Source: Phil1 sp964487565
Lineage (GTDB): Bacteria; Bacillota; Clostridia; Christensenellales; CAG-138
Length of the DNA stretch: 26,726 bases
Direction of reading: 5' to 3'
Assembly: GCA_964487565.1 (NCBI GenBank)
Contig: CAZARN010000021.1
Location: forward strand, 1-26,726
Shown: positions 1 to 7,485 of the stretch, in pieces
How positions within the stretch are numbered: the stretch's first letter is position 1
How the letters are laid out: each line of letters begins with the position of its first letter
Notes under the pieces: model-generated
The model's database searches: none
Told to the model about the DNA's origin: nothing
What the model saw: the letters and a program-made list of their open reading frames with translations, nothing else
Position numbers and translations under genes: made by a program

Positions 1-2
1 AT

Positions 3-1730
3 ATTGAAGCCGCAGACGCATATACCAAAGGCGTGCAGGAGCATGACGGCGAATCGGCTGTGACAGTGAACGGCAGCGCCGAGATAACCTTTGAAGGCGA
101 CAACAAGCTCAGCGGCGGCGCGGGTCTTGACGTGCTCGGCAGCGGTGCAGGCGGCAGCGAAACAGGCAAGGGCGGCGCCGGCATAGAAGTCGGCGATGGC
201 GACAGTCTGACGCTTAACGCGGCGGATGAAGACGCGACGCTCACCGCAAACGGCGGCAATTATGCAGCCGGCATAGGCTCGACGATGGGCGAGGACGCGG
301 GCAGCGTCACGGTGGAAGACGGCACAGTCACCGCAAACGGCGGCTACGGCGCAGCCGGCATAGGCGCAGGCCAGGGCGGGAACGGCGGCAGCGTCACGAT
401 AGAAGACGGCACAGTCACCGCAAACGGTGGCGAGCACGGCGCGGGCATCGGCGGCGGTGAGCAGATTTGGCTCGAGGGCGGCAACGGCGGTGATATAACA
501 ATAAACGGCGGCGACGTGACCGCAAACGGCGGCGAGTACGCGGCGGGCATAGGTTCCGGCGACAACAGCGCCAATTACGGTGAGGAAGGCGGCATGAACG
601 AGAACGTCACCGGCGGAAATATCACGATAAACGGCGGCGATGTGAAAGCCAAGGGCGGTTATCAGGGCGCGGGCATCGGCGGCGGCAATCACGGCGACGG
701 CGGCGTAATCATCATCAACGACGGCAAGGTTTACGCGACGACGACAACGGACGAATGGGGATACAGCTTCGGCGCGGGCATCGGCGGCGGCAGCTTCGCC
801 GATGGCGGCACCGTGACGATATACGGCGGCGATGTGACGGCGCTCGGCGGAATGTACAGCGCGGGCGTCGGCGGCGGATACGACGGCGTATACGGTTTCG
901 GCCACGGCGGAATATTCATCATATACGGCGGTAAGCTTTATGCCGTGGGCGGCGCGTATGCCGCTGCGATAGGCGGTGCTTATCTTGGCAACGGCGGTTC
1001 CATAACGCTTGCGGGCGGCGAAACGCATGCCGTCGCGGGCTATGGCGCGTCGGCGCTTGGCGGAGGCCTTGGTGGCCTTGGCGGAGATATCTCGATCTAT
1101 GACGGCAACCGCGAAGCGCAGACAATGCTTGAAGCATATGCTTACGGCAACAAGTGGGCTATCGATATAACAGGCGATACCACCGGCGTGGAAAACGTGA
1201 TAAACGGCAGGTTCCGCGGCAAAGTGCCGGGACTTGATGTCGCGAACAAGACCCAGCTCACCCAGCTTGAGATCGTGGACGCAAACGGCAATGTCATCTC
1301 CGTGATGATGCTTCCGCTCGTGACCATTTCAGAGACCCAGATACTGTATCGCGCGTTTGCCTCCACCGTGTTCAGCGGCGGCAGCTATCGCGTGCGCAAC
1401 AGCGACGGACTTTACGGAAACCTTTATACCGAATATGACGAACTCGAGAACGGCACGCTTGCCGCGCAAAGGGACAGGGTATATACGGTGAAAAATGACG
1501 AGATGCTCAACGCGGACGATATAATCTTCGTTGAACCGGAGCCTGAGCCGGCTGTTCCGGATGACGAGCCTTCGGGCGGCGATTCGGACGGGCTACCGCT
1601 CGGCACGCCGGAGATACCGCTGGGCACCCCGGCCACGGGCGACGGCGGCAGCATCGTGTATGCGATCCTCATCGCGGGCGCAGCGGTCGAATTCATAAAG
1701 ATCGCGCGCAGAAAGCAGACCGAAGAATAA
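3..1730 (+). CDS. Glycine-rich repeat surface protein with C-terminal wall-sorting-like signal (5' end missing)
   Basis: The reading frame is open to the first bases of the window, with no in-frame stop before the GTG at 33, so the true start lies upstream and only the C-terminal ~575 residues are seen. About nine repeats built on a G-x-V-x-A-x-G-G-x-x-x-A-G-I-G-G-G theme fill roughly residues 50-355 (counting from the GTG). The alternating short strands and Gly turns suggest a parallel beta-helix or solenoid. A non-repeat domain follows (about 360-500), then a Pro/Glu/Asp-rich stretch, the motif TPATGD, a hydrophobic segment and a basic RRK tail. That layout matches a degenerate LPXTG-type sortase signal, so a wall- or membrane-anchored exported protein is likely. 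Ligand unknown; adhesin or glycan binding is only a guess. A strong terminator follows at 1751. Confidence 0.8.
   Translation: MEAADAYTKGVQEHDGESAVTVNGSAEITFEGDNKLSGGAGLDVLGSGAGGSETGKGGAGIEVGDGDSLTLNAADEDATLTANGGNYAAGIGSTMGEDAGSVTVEDGTVTANGGYGAAGIGAGQGGNGGSVTIEDGTVTANGGEHGAGIGGGEQIWLEGGNGGDITINGGDVTANGGEYAAGIGSGDNSANYGEEGGMNENVTGGNITINGGDVKAKGGYQGAGIGGGNHGDGGVIIINDGKVYATTTTDEWGYSFGAGIGGGSFADGGTVTIYGGDVTALGGMYSAGVGGGYDGVYGFGHGGIFIIYGGKLYAVGGAYAAAIGGAYLGNGGSITLAGGETHAVAGYGASALGGGLGGLGGDISIYDGNREAQTMLEAYAYGNKWAIDITGDTTGVENVINGRFRGKVPGLDVANKTQLTQLEIVDANGNVISVMMLPLVTISETQILYRAFASTVFSGGSYRVRNSDGLYGNLYTEYDELENGTLAAQRDRVYTVKNDEMLNADDIIFVEPEPEPAVPDDEPSGGDSDGLPLGTPEIPLGTPATGDGGSIVYAILIAGAAVEFIKIARRKQTEE
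180..1100 (+). repeat. Tandem degenerate coding repeats (about nine units)
   Basis: The DNA repeats blocks close to accgcaaacggcggc followed by gcgggcatcggcggcggc, spaced irregularly at roughly 80-150 bases. At protein level units include TVTANGGYGAAGIG, DVTANGGEYAAGIG and DVTALGGMYSAGVG. The third and fourth units are nearly identical at DNA level, which suggests recent duplication or gene conversion; the last two (LYAVGGAYAAAIGG, THAVAGYGASALGG) have drifted most. Confidence 0.85.
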
Positions 1731-1750
1731 GCAGAGCAAAGGTTTGACAG

Positions 1751-1781
1751 GCGGGACGGAAATCTTTCCGTCCCGCTTTTT
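1751..1781 (+). terminator. Intrinsic terminator of the surface protein gene
   Basis: A perfect 12-bp stem (gcgggacggaaa with tttccgtcccgc) closed by a 2-base minimal loop is followed by TTTTT. It starts 20 bases after the stop codon. Confidence 0.92.
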
Positions 1782-1857
1782 GGCCGCTGCGACAAAGAAA
1801 TTGCACACGAAGATGTAGAATATACAAATTAAGACGTCAAATTGGGGTCATAGTCTG

Positions 1858-1886
1858 TTTACAATTCGGTTTTTATTTGATAGAAT
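1858..1886 (+). promoter_or_regulatory. Sigma-A promoter for the NhaC-family gene
   Basis: TTTACA (1858-1863), a 17-base spacer and TAGAAT (1881-1886) give a near-consensus promoter. The start site would be near 1893, leaving a 5' leader of about 140 bases. The region is clearly AT-richer than its surroundings. Confidence 0.75.
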
Positions 1887-1892
1887 GTTCAC

Positions 1893-2032
1893 ACGGTAAC
1901 ATCTTTATAAAGAATATATAAAATCACGGCGCAAATGTATAATGCACACGCAAAAACAATAAATCAAGTTTCCCGTTCAGGGAATTAAAGCGGCAGAGCT
2001 TTCGCCGCAAAATAAAATAGGAGGCATATTCC
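1893..2032 (+). promoter_or_regulatory. Long 5' leader with two small hairpins before the antiporter gene
   Basis: The leader holds an AT-rich first half, then a hairpin TTCCC-gttca-GGGAA (1970-1984) and a second one GCGGC...GCCGC (1990-2008), followed by the strong AGGAGG (2019-2024) eight bases before the ATG. Two adjacent hairpins just upstream of the Shine-Dalgarno sequence could form a cis-regulatory RNA, but I cannot match them to a named family. There is no ORF in the 302 bases between 1731 and 2032. Confidence 0.4.
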
Positions 2033-3682
2033 ATGAAACATCTGTCCACAAAGAGGAAGGTACTCGCGATAGTACTTGTTCTGGCGCTTGTCTTCATCGC
2101 AGCAAACGTGTTTGCAGAGGGTGAAGAGGGCGGCGACAACGCATTCATCGGCACATTCTGGTCCCTGGTACCGCCGATCGTCGCCATCGTGCTTGCACTT
2201 ATCACAAAGGAAGTTTATTCTTCCCTCTTCGCCGGCATCGTGGTCGGCGCGTTCTTTGTTTCAAACGGCAGCGTGATCGGCACGCTTCATGCCGTGACGG
2301 ACGGCGGCCTTGTGGCCGTTCTTACCGACAGCTGGAACGTCGGCATACTGATCTTCACGATACTGCTCGGCGTTGTGAGCGCGCTCTGCTTCAAGGCAGG
2401 CGGCACCGTGGCATACGGCGATTGGGCAACCAAGCATATCACGACCCGCAAAGGCGCGCAGCTTGCCACCATGGCGCTCGGCTGCCTGATCTTTGTTGAC
2501 GACTATTTCAACTGCCTCACCGTCGGCAACGTCATGCGTCCTGTGACCGACAGCCACCAGATCTCCCGTGCGAAGCTCGCGTATTTCGTTGATGCTACCG
2601 CGGCGCCTATCTGCATAATCGCGCCGATAAGCTCCTGGGCGGCAGCCGTCACCGGTTTCGCGCAGGGTTACGGCGACAGCCCGTACTCCCTCTTCCTCGA
2701 TTCCATCGGCTTCAACTTCTATGCGCTCTTCACGATCACCATGATGCTGTGCATCTGCCTCATGGACATCGACTACGGCCCGATGAGGACCCACGAGATC
2801 AACGCCAGGAAGGGCGACATTTACACCACGCCCGACAGGCCGTATGAGAATGCCGCCAATGAAATACCCAACTCCAAGGGCAAGGTCATCGACCTCATCC
2901 TCCCGATCTTCGCGATCCTTATCCCCTGCTGCATACTCGGCCTTGTTTACACAGGCGGTCTGTTTGATGGTGCGAGCTTCGTTGATTCGTTCGCAAATTG
3001 CGACGCTTCAATGGGCCTTGTGTACGGCTCCCTAGTTGGCGTGATAATCATGCTGATCTACTTCCTGCTGCGCCGCGTGATGAACTTCAAGGAGTTCATG
3101 GATTGCGTACCGCAGGGCTTCCGCAACATGGTCCCGGCGACCCTGATCCTCATCTTCGCATGGACGCTTTCCACAATGACCAGCAACCTCGGCGCTGCTG
3201 AATACGTTGCGGGTCTCGTCAACAACGCGGCCGGCAGCCTCGCGAACTTCCTGCCCGCCATCATATTCCTGATCGCGTCCGGACTCTCCTTCGCGACCGG
3301 CACCTCCTGGGGCACCTTCGGCATACTGCTGCCGATAGTCATCAACGTGTTCCCGATCGGCAATCCGCTGCTCGTCGTCGGCGTCGGCGCGTGCCTTGCG
3401 GGCGCTGTTGTCGGCGATCACTGCTCGCCCATCTCGGATACCACCATCATGGCTTCCGCCGGTGCGCAGTCCAACCACATCAACCACGTTTCCACGCAGC
3501 TCCCGTATGCGCTCACCTGCGCCGGCGTCTGCTTCGTGTTCTACATCATCGCGGGCTTCTGGCAGAGCATTATCGTCACCATCCTCGGCATTGCGGCGAT
3601 GGTCGGCCTTATGTTCATCATCAAGTCCAGGCTCACCAAGGTTGACGATCATATCGCCAACGAGAAGGCGAAGGAAGCGTAA
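2033..3682 (+). CDS. Na+/H+ antiporter, NhaC family
   Basis: This 549-residue polytopic membrane protein belongs to the NhaC/Tet(35)-like antiporter group (Na_H_antiporter family). Diagnostic stretches are the DDYFNCLTVGNVMRPVTD block around residue 160, the ATGTSWGTFG segment and the GDHCSPISDTTIMAS block near residue 465. Known members exchange cytoplasmic Na+ for H+; some carry organic substrates. The first 28 residues look like a signal peptide or extra hydrophobic segment (basic start, hydrophobic core, ending VFA) followed by an acidic EGEEGGD linker. The ATG at 2033 is fixed by AGGAGG at 2019-2024. It is monocistronic, with promoter at 1858 and terminator at 3707. The exact substrate is inferred from family only. 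Confidence 0.85.
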   Translation: MKHLSTKRKVLAIVLVLALVFIAANVFAEGEEGGDNAFIGTFWSLVPPIVAIVLALITKEVYSSLFAGIVVGAFFVSNGSVIGTLHAVTDGGLVAVLTDSWNVGILIFTILLGVVSALCFKAGGTVAYGDWATKHITTRKGAQLATMALGCLIFVDDYFNCLTVGNVMRPVTDSHQISRAKLAYFVDATAAPICIIAPISSWAAAVTGFAQGYGDSPYSLFLDSIGFNFYALFTITMMLCICLMDIDYGPMRTHEINARKGDIYTTPDRPYENAANEIPNSKGKVIDLILPIFAILIPCCILGLVYTGGLFDGASFVDSFANCDASMGLVYGSLVGVIIMLIYFLLRRVMNFKEFMDCVPQGFRNMVPATLILIFAWTLSTMTSNLGAAEYVAGLVNNAAGSLANFLPAIIFLIASGLSFATGTSWGTFGILLPIVINVFPIGNPLLVVGVGACLAGAVVGDHCSPISDTTIMASAGAQSNHINHVSTQLPYALTCAGVCFVFYIIAGFWQSIIVTILGIAAMVGLMFIIKSRLTKVDDHIANEKAKEA

Positions 3683-3706
3683 TATCCCGATCATTAAAAC
3701 AAAACG

Positions 3707-3737
3707 GGGGGCTGTCCGCAAGGACGGCCTCCTTTTT
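3707..3737 (+). terminator. Intrinsic terminator of the antiporter gene
   Basis: An 11-bp GC-rich stem with two G-U pairs closes a GCAA tetraloop (3718-3721) and is followed by TTTTT (3733-3737). It lies 24 bases after the stop codon. Confidence 0.88.
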
Positions 3738-3759
3738 GAAAGGATCGGAAGACTTCGGC

Positions 3760-3788
3760 TTTCATACGCCGACAAAATATACTATAAT
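3760..3788 (+). promoter_or_regulatory. Probable promoter of the DUF819 gene
   Basis: A perfect TATAAT lies at 3783-3788. The best -35 at 17-base spacing is only TTTCAT (3760-3765), so the -35 assignment is weak. The start site would be near 3795, about 37 bases before the gene. Confidence 0.55.
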
Positions 3789-3831
3789 AATTGAAATTAC
3801 CTGGTAACAAACATGAAACGGGGACGGAAAC

Positions 3832-4986
3832 ATGCTCAATGCTCTCCTTATAATCGCAGCGATCGTTCTGATACCGCGCGTAATGGTGCTGTTGTGCGAC
3901 AGATATGGCTTTTTCAATCTGCTGGGGCCGGTTTTCCTGAGCTATCTTGCCGGTTTCGGCTTGAGCTTTCTTTTCAGCGACACGTCTATGGCGGCCACGC
4001 TCTCGGAGGTATGCGTGCCGATAGCGATACCGATGATACTGTTTTCGGCCGATCTCACCTCACTCAAAAAGCTTGCAAAGCCGGCCTTGAAATCATTTTT
4101 GCTCATGATCGTATCGGTTGCGCTCATGTGCACGGCGGCGACTCTGATATTCACGAACACGGTCGGGGACGCGGCGAAGGTGAACGGCATGCTGATGGGC
4201 CTTTATACGGGCGGCACGCCGAACCTTATAGCGATCGGACTTGCGCTCGGCGTGAGCGAGGATACCATCGTGCTTGCGAACACGGCCGACCTTATCGCGG
4301 GCGGCGTGTATTTTCTGCTGCTCATCTCAGTCATGCCGAGGCTTTTCCGCAGGTTTCTGCCCAAGTTCAACATTGAAGACAACAGGTATGAGGAAGCCGG
4401 TCTTGAAACATCGCTTGAAACGAAGTTCATCGCCAAAAAGACGCCGTTCACGTTCAAGATGCTCGTCAGCCGCCTGCCGGTTTTTCTGCTTGCGGCGGCG
4501 TCGGTCGGCGTATCGCTCGCGGCGTCGTGGCTCATCACAGGCAAAGCCACGGACGTCATGATCGTGATGCTTGGCGTTACCACCTGCGGCGTTGGGCTGT
4601 CTTTCGTCAATAAAGTGCGCGCGATACCCGGCTCCTATGTTGCGGGGCAGTATTTCATTTACATGTTTTCCGTGGCGATCGGACTTACCTTCGATATTTC
4701 CATGATAACGAAATCTACCCTCATGCTGCTTCTGATGTTGCTTTTTGTTCAGTTCGGCTCCGTCGCCGTGCATTTTTTCCTCGCGAAGCTTGCCGGGATC
4801 GACGCGGATACAACGCTTATCACCTCAACGGCCGGCATATACGGCCCGGCGTTCATCCCGTCGGTCGCGGGCGCGCTCAAAAACCGCGACGTGGTGCTCA
4901 CCGGCCTCATCTGCGGTATTCTGGGATATGCCATGGGCAACTATCTGGGCATAGGCATCGCCGAGCTTTTCATGCTCTTCGCGTGA
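3832..4986 (+). CDS. DUF819 family integral membrane protein (YjcL-like)
   Basis: The 384-residue product is almost wholly hydrophobic, with about ten predicted membrane segments and short loops apart from a charged cytoplasmic stretch around residues 165-205. The LYTGGTPNLIAIGLALG block near residue 125 and the STAGIYGPAFIPSVAGAL block near residue 330 are typical of the DUF819 family. No biochemical function is established for that family; the two half-repeats suggest a secondary transporter. ATG at 3832 has a modest GGGGACGG Shine-Dalgarno element (3820-3827). It appears monocistronic, ending just before the cobalamin-riboswitch promoter at 5001. I see no separate hairpin terminator after it, so read-through into the riboswitch leader is possible. 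Confidence 0.85.
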   Translation: MLNALLIIAAIVLIPRVMVLLCDRYGFFNLLGPVFLSYLAGFGLSFLFSDTSMAATLSEVCVPIAIPMILFSADLTSLKKLAKPALKSFLLMIVSVALMCTAATLIFTNTVGDAAKVNGMLMGLYTGGTPNLIAIGLALGVSEDTIVLANTADLIAGGVYFLLLISVMPRLFRRFLPKFNIEDNRYEEAGLETSLETKFIAKKTPFTFKMLVSRLPVFLLAAASVGVSLAASWLITGKATDVMIVMLGVTTCGVGLSFVNKVRAIPGSYVAGQYFIYMFSVAIGLTFDISMITKSTLMLLLMLLFVQFGSVAVHFFLAKLAGIDADTTLITSTAGIYGPAFIPSVAGALKNRDVVLTGLICGILGYAMGNYLGIGIAELFMLFA

Positions 4987-5000
4987 AGCGGGACGAGGGG

Positions 5001-5029
5001 TTGACAAAGACCGTACAAGGTGAAATAAT
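5001..5029 (+). promoter_or_regulatory. Promoter of the btu operon
   Basis: A consensus TTGACA (5001-5006), 17-base spacer and AATAAT (5024-5029) preceded by an extended -10 TGA form a strong sigma-A promoter. Transcription should begin near 5036, just before the riboswitch. Confidence 0.88.
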
Positions 5030-5040
5030 ATACCCACAAC

Positions 5041-5225
5041 CGAACAGCGTGCGTTTATGTTGTAAAACACCGGCGCTTTGCGCCGAGGGAAGCGGGTGAG
5101 ATTCCCGCGCTATCCCAGTAACCGTGATGCGGACGAAAGGGCAAAAGTCACTGCCGTAAAGGTGGGAAGACGCCTGTGTAGGATGAAGCTAAGCCGGGAG
5201 ACCTGTTTCCGCACGAAGAAAACTT
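5041..5225 (+). promoter_or_regulatory. Cobalamin (B12) riboswitch aptamer
   Basis: The hallmark B12 box AAGCCGGGAGACCTG lies at 5191-5205. Upstream are a 6-bp hairpin CGGCGC-ttt-GCGCCG (5071-5085), the GGGAAGCGGGTGAGATTCCCGC element (P5 stem 5092-5096/5104-5108, loop L5 5097-5103), the CAGTAACCGTGATG core and the GGACG segment. The order and spacing fit the adenosylcobalamin-type riboswitch family. It should shut off the downstream corrinoid importer when cobalamin is plentiful. Confidence 0.95.
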
Positions 5226-5274
5226 CTGGGATTGAGTGAAAACGCGCGGGGCATGGGATTCCGCGCATATCAAA

Positions 5275-5307
5275 GTTGCTCCTCAATCTGAGGGAGCAGC
5301 TTTTTTT
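5275..5307 (+). terminator. Riboswitch-controlled intrinsic terminator
   Basis: A ten-pair stem with one bulge (5275-5284 with 5290-5300) closes a 5-base loop AATCT (5285-5289) and is followed by TTTTTTT (5301-5307). A competing antiterminator is visible: GGATTGAG at 5229-5236 can pair with CTCAATCT at 5282-5289, enclosing a GCGCGG/CCGCGC hairpin (5244-5266). This is therefore a conventional transcription-attenuation platform upstream of btuF. Confidence 0.85.
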
Positions 5308-5354
5308 CTTGCTCCTTCTTCTGTGCGGTTAAAATAGAAAGGGGCAAAAAGCCA

Positions 5355-6374
5355 ATGAAAACCATCAAAACCATGGCGTCGGTCCTGCTTGCGGCACTAA
5401 TGATTGCTTCGCTTGCAGGCTGCGCCGCACCCGCGGAAAACGTCACCCCGACAGAGGCGCCCGCCGTGACGACAGAACCCGCCGCAGCACCGACGCCCGA
5501 GGCGACGGAGAACGCCGGCGTGAGTGTTGTTGACATGACAGGCCGCGAAATAACCCTTGAAAAGCCCGCGGAGCGCATCGTCGCGCTGACGGCGTCCGAC
5601 TGCGAGATACTGTACGCGATCGGCGCGGGCGACAAGCTTGTGGGCAGGGGAGAATACTGCGATTATCCCGCGCAGGTCACCGAGGTCGAAAGCGTTCAGT
5701 CAGGCGCGGATACGAACATCGAACAGATAATCGCGCTGGAGCCGGACGTGCTTTTGATGAGCACGATGTCCCAGACGGAGGAGCAGATCGCGCAGCTTGA
5801 AGCGGCGGGCATCGCCGTTGTTGTCAGCGACGCACAGGATATAGAGGGCGTGTATACGGCGATCACGCTCATCGGGGCGCTGATGGGCAAGGACGCCGAG
5901 GCTGCCGCGGTGATCGACGGGATGAAGACAACGTTCGAGTCCGTTAAGGCGGACGCAGCCGCGGCCAACGAGGGTCAGACGGAGAAGAAGACCGTGTATT
6001 TTGAGGTGAGTCCCCTCCAGTACGGGCTTTGGACGGCGGGCTCCGGCACGTTCATGAACGAGGTGGCGGAGATGCTGGGCCTTGAGAACTGCTTTGCGGA
6101 CGTGACCGGCTGGGGCGAAATATCCGAGGAGCAGGTGCTTGAACGCAATCCGGATTATATCGTGACGATAAGCATGTATTTCGGCGAAGGACCCACGCCT
6201 GAGGAAGAGATAATGTCCCGCGCGGGTTGGGAGAATGTGACGGCCGTCGCAAACGGCGCGATCCTCAACCTGCAGAACAACGAGCTTTCGCGCCCCGCGC
6301 CGCGGCTTGCGGACGGAGCGAAGATGCTCTATGAATTCGTTTACGTCACAATGGCGGAAGATAAGGCCGCATAA
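5355..6374 (+). CDS. btuF: Corrinoid ABC transporter substrate-binding lipoprotein
   Basis: The 339-residue protein starts with a lipoprotein signal peptide whose lipobox LAGC places the acylated Cys at residue 23. A Thr/Pro/Ala/Glu-rich linker follows (24-55), then a class III periplasmic-binding domain of the BtuF/FhuD/FecB type (about 56-330), opening with VDMTGREITLEKPAERIVAL. It should sit on the outer face of the membrane and deliver ligand to the permease. Cobalamin or another corrinoid is inferred from the riboswitch directly upstream; by sequence alone iron-siderophore or haem binding could not be excluded. ATG at 5355 has a purine-rich GAAAGGGG about ten bases upstream. It is the first gene of btuF-btuC-btuD. 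Confidence 0.88.
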   Translation: MKTIKTMASVLLAALMIASLAGCAAPAENVTPTEAPAVTTEPAAAPTPEATENAGVSVVDMTGREITLEKPAERIVALTASDCEILYAIGAGDKLVGRGEYCDYPAQVTEVESVQSGADTNIEQIIALEPDVLLMSTMSQTEEQIAQLEAAGIAVVVSDAQDIEGVYTAITLIGALMGKDAEAAAVIDGMKTTFESVKADAAAANEGQTEKKTVYFEVSPLQYGLWTAGSGTFMNEVAEMLGLENCFADVTGWGEISEEQVLERNPDYIVTISMYFGEGPTPEEEIMSRAGWENVTAVANGAILNLQNNELSRPAPRLADGAKMLYEFVYVTMAEDKAA

Positions 6375-6386
6375 ATTGCCAAAAGA

Positions 6387-6428
6387 CGGGGATGGGGTTT
6401 GCCTCCCGGCCCCCCTCCCCGCCTTTTT
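6387..6428 (+). terminator. Terminator-like hairpin between btuF and btuC
   Basis: CGGGGA-t-GGGG (6387-6397) pairs with CCCC-TCCCCG (6411-6421 region) with one bulged base and a loop of about 14 bases; TTTTT follows at 6424-6428. Inside an operon this would let only part of the transcripts continue into btuC and so give more binding protein than permease. Confidence 0.6.
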
Positions 6429-6448
6429 GCCGAAAGGATAATATCGCA

Positions 6449-7480
6449 TTGAAGCAAAGGAGCGAAAACTTCCGCATATATGAATATCTGCTTTTCGGCG
6501 CCGCCACGCTTGCAACGCTGATCGCGTGCGTTTGCATGGGCAGCGTCAACATCCCCGTCGCGGACACGGCAAGGGTAATATGGAACGGGATATGGGGCCT
6601 CCCGATGCCGGAGGGCATATCCGATTCTATAATACTTTCCGTGCGCCTGCCGCGGGTGTTGTGCGTGGCGCTTGTGGGCGCGTCGCTTTCCGTATGCGGC
6701 GCGGGCATGCAGGGCCTTCTGAAGAACCCCCTTGCGGACGGGTCTACGCTCGGCGTGTCAAGCGGGGCCGCGCTCGGCGCTGTGATCGCCATCGCGTTTA
6801 ACATAACGTTTGTGAAGCTTCCCTTTGCGGGCACGATGATAATGGCGATCGTATTCGCGTTTGCGTCCCTGGTCATCATACTGAGCCTTGCCTACAAGCT
6901 CGATTTTTCGCTTTCAACAAACACGATAATACTCATCGGCGTGATATACTCGATGTTCGTTTCCGCAATAATGACGCTCGTCGTCACGTTTGCTTCGGAC
7001 AAGCTCAAGCATATAACATTCTGGACGATGGGCAGCCTTCAGGGTTCAAGTTACGCGAATGCGCTGGTGCTGCTGGCGGCGTTTGCGCTGTGCGGGGGCG
7101 TGATATTCGCGCTTGCGCGGGAGCTCAACGCATTTTCCATCGGCGAGGACAACGCGCGCAACGTGGGCGTCAACGTGCGCCGCGTGAAGCTCGTGATATT
7201 GATAAGCGTTTCGGCCCTCATCGGCGTTTGCGTTTCCATCGGCGGCACGATCGGCTTTGTCGGGCTTGTCACGCCGCACATGGTGCGCATGATCGTCGGG
7301 CCAAACCACAAACGGCTTTTGCCGGCTTCTGCGTTTGCGGGCGCGATATTCCTTATGTTCGCGGATCTCGTGGCGCGGGTGCTGCTATCCCCGCTGGAGC
7401 TTCCGATAGGCGTCGTCACAAGCCTTGTGGGCGCCGTGGTATTCATTTTTATATTTTACCGGTCAAGGAAAGCGAGGTAA
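6449..7480 (+). CDS. btuC: Corrinoid ABC transporter permease (FecCD family)
   Basis: This 343-residue integral membrane protein of the BtuC/FecCD family has about nine or ten membrane segments. Family landmarks are LPRVLCVALVGASLSVCGAG near residue 70, the NPLADGSTLGVSSGA loop, and the GTIGFVGLVTPHMVR coupling-helix region near residue 265. I choose the TTG at 6449 as start: AAAGGA at 6433-6438 is correctly spaced. An in-frame ATG at 6392 would start within the hairpin stem at 6387-6421 and add 19 residues of unlikely Pro-rich sequence with no ribosome binding site. It should form a homodimer bound to BtuD and receive ligand from BtuF. The stop codon lies five bases before the ATPase start. 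Confidence 0.88.
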   Translation: MKQRSENFRIYEYLLFGAATLATLIACVCMGSVNIPVADTARVIWNGIWGLPMPEGISDSIILSVRLPRVLCVALVGASLSVCGAGMQGLLKNPLADGSTLGVSSGAALGAVIAIAFNITFVKLPFAGTMIMAIVFAFASLVIILSLAYKLDFSLSTNTIILIGVIYSMFVSAIMTLVVTFASDKLKHITFWTMGSLQGSSYANALVLLAAFALCGGVIFALARELNAFSIGEDNARNVGVNVRRVKLVILISVSALIGVCVSIGGTIGFVGLVTPHMVRMIVGPNHKRLLPASAFAGAIFLMFADLVARVLLSPLELPIGVVTSLVGAVVFIFIFYRSRKAR

Positions 7481-7485
7481 AGCGC

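Noticed and set aside
180..1100. Periodic repeats considered as a CRISPR-like or minisatellite array.
   Set aside because: Units are degenerate, irregularly spaced and keep one reading frame as Gly-rich protein repeats, so they are coding repeats.
1936..1943. A second TATAAT in the antiporter leader (1938-1943) as another promoter.
   Set aside because: No acceptable -35 exists at 16-18 bases; the upstream hexamer is TATATA in a generally AT-rich stretch. The pair at 1858/1881 is much better.
3032..3775. A 247-codon minus-strand open frame opposite the antiporter gene and its terminator.
   Set aside because: The composition is rich in Arg, Asp, Glu and His with no fold signature, and it starts beyond the antiporter terminator. 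The plus-strand gene explains the sequence.
6392..6448. ATG start for btuC adding 19 residues.
   Set aside because: It overlaps the hairpin at 6387-6421, lacks a ribosome site and codes an unlikely Pro-rich leader; TTG 6449 has AAAGGA at proper distance.
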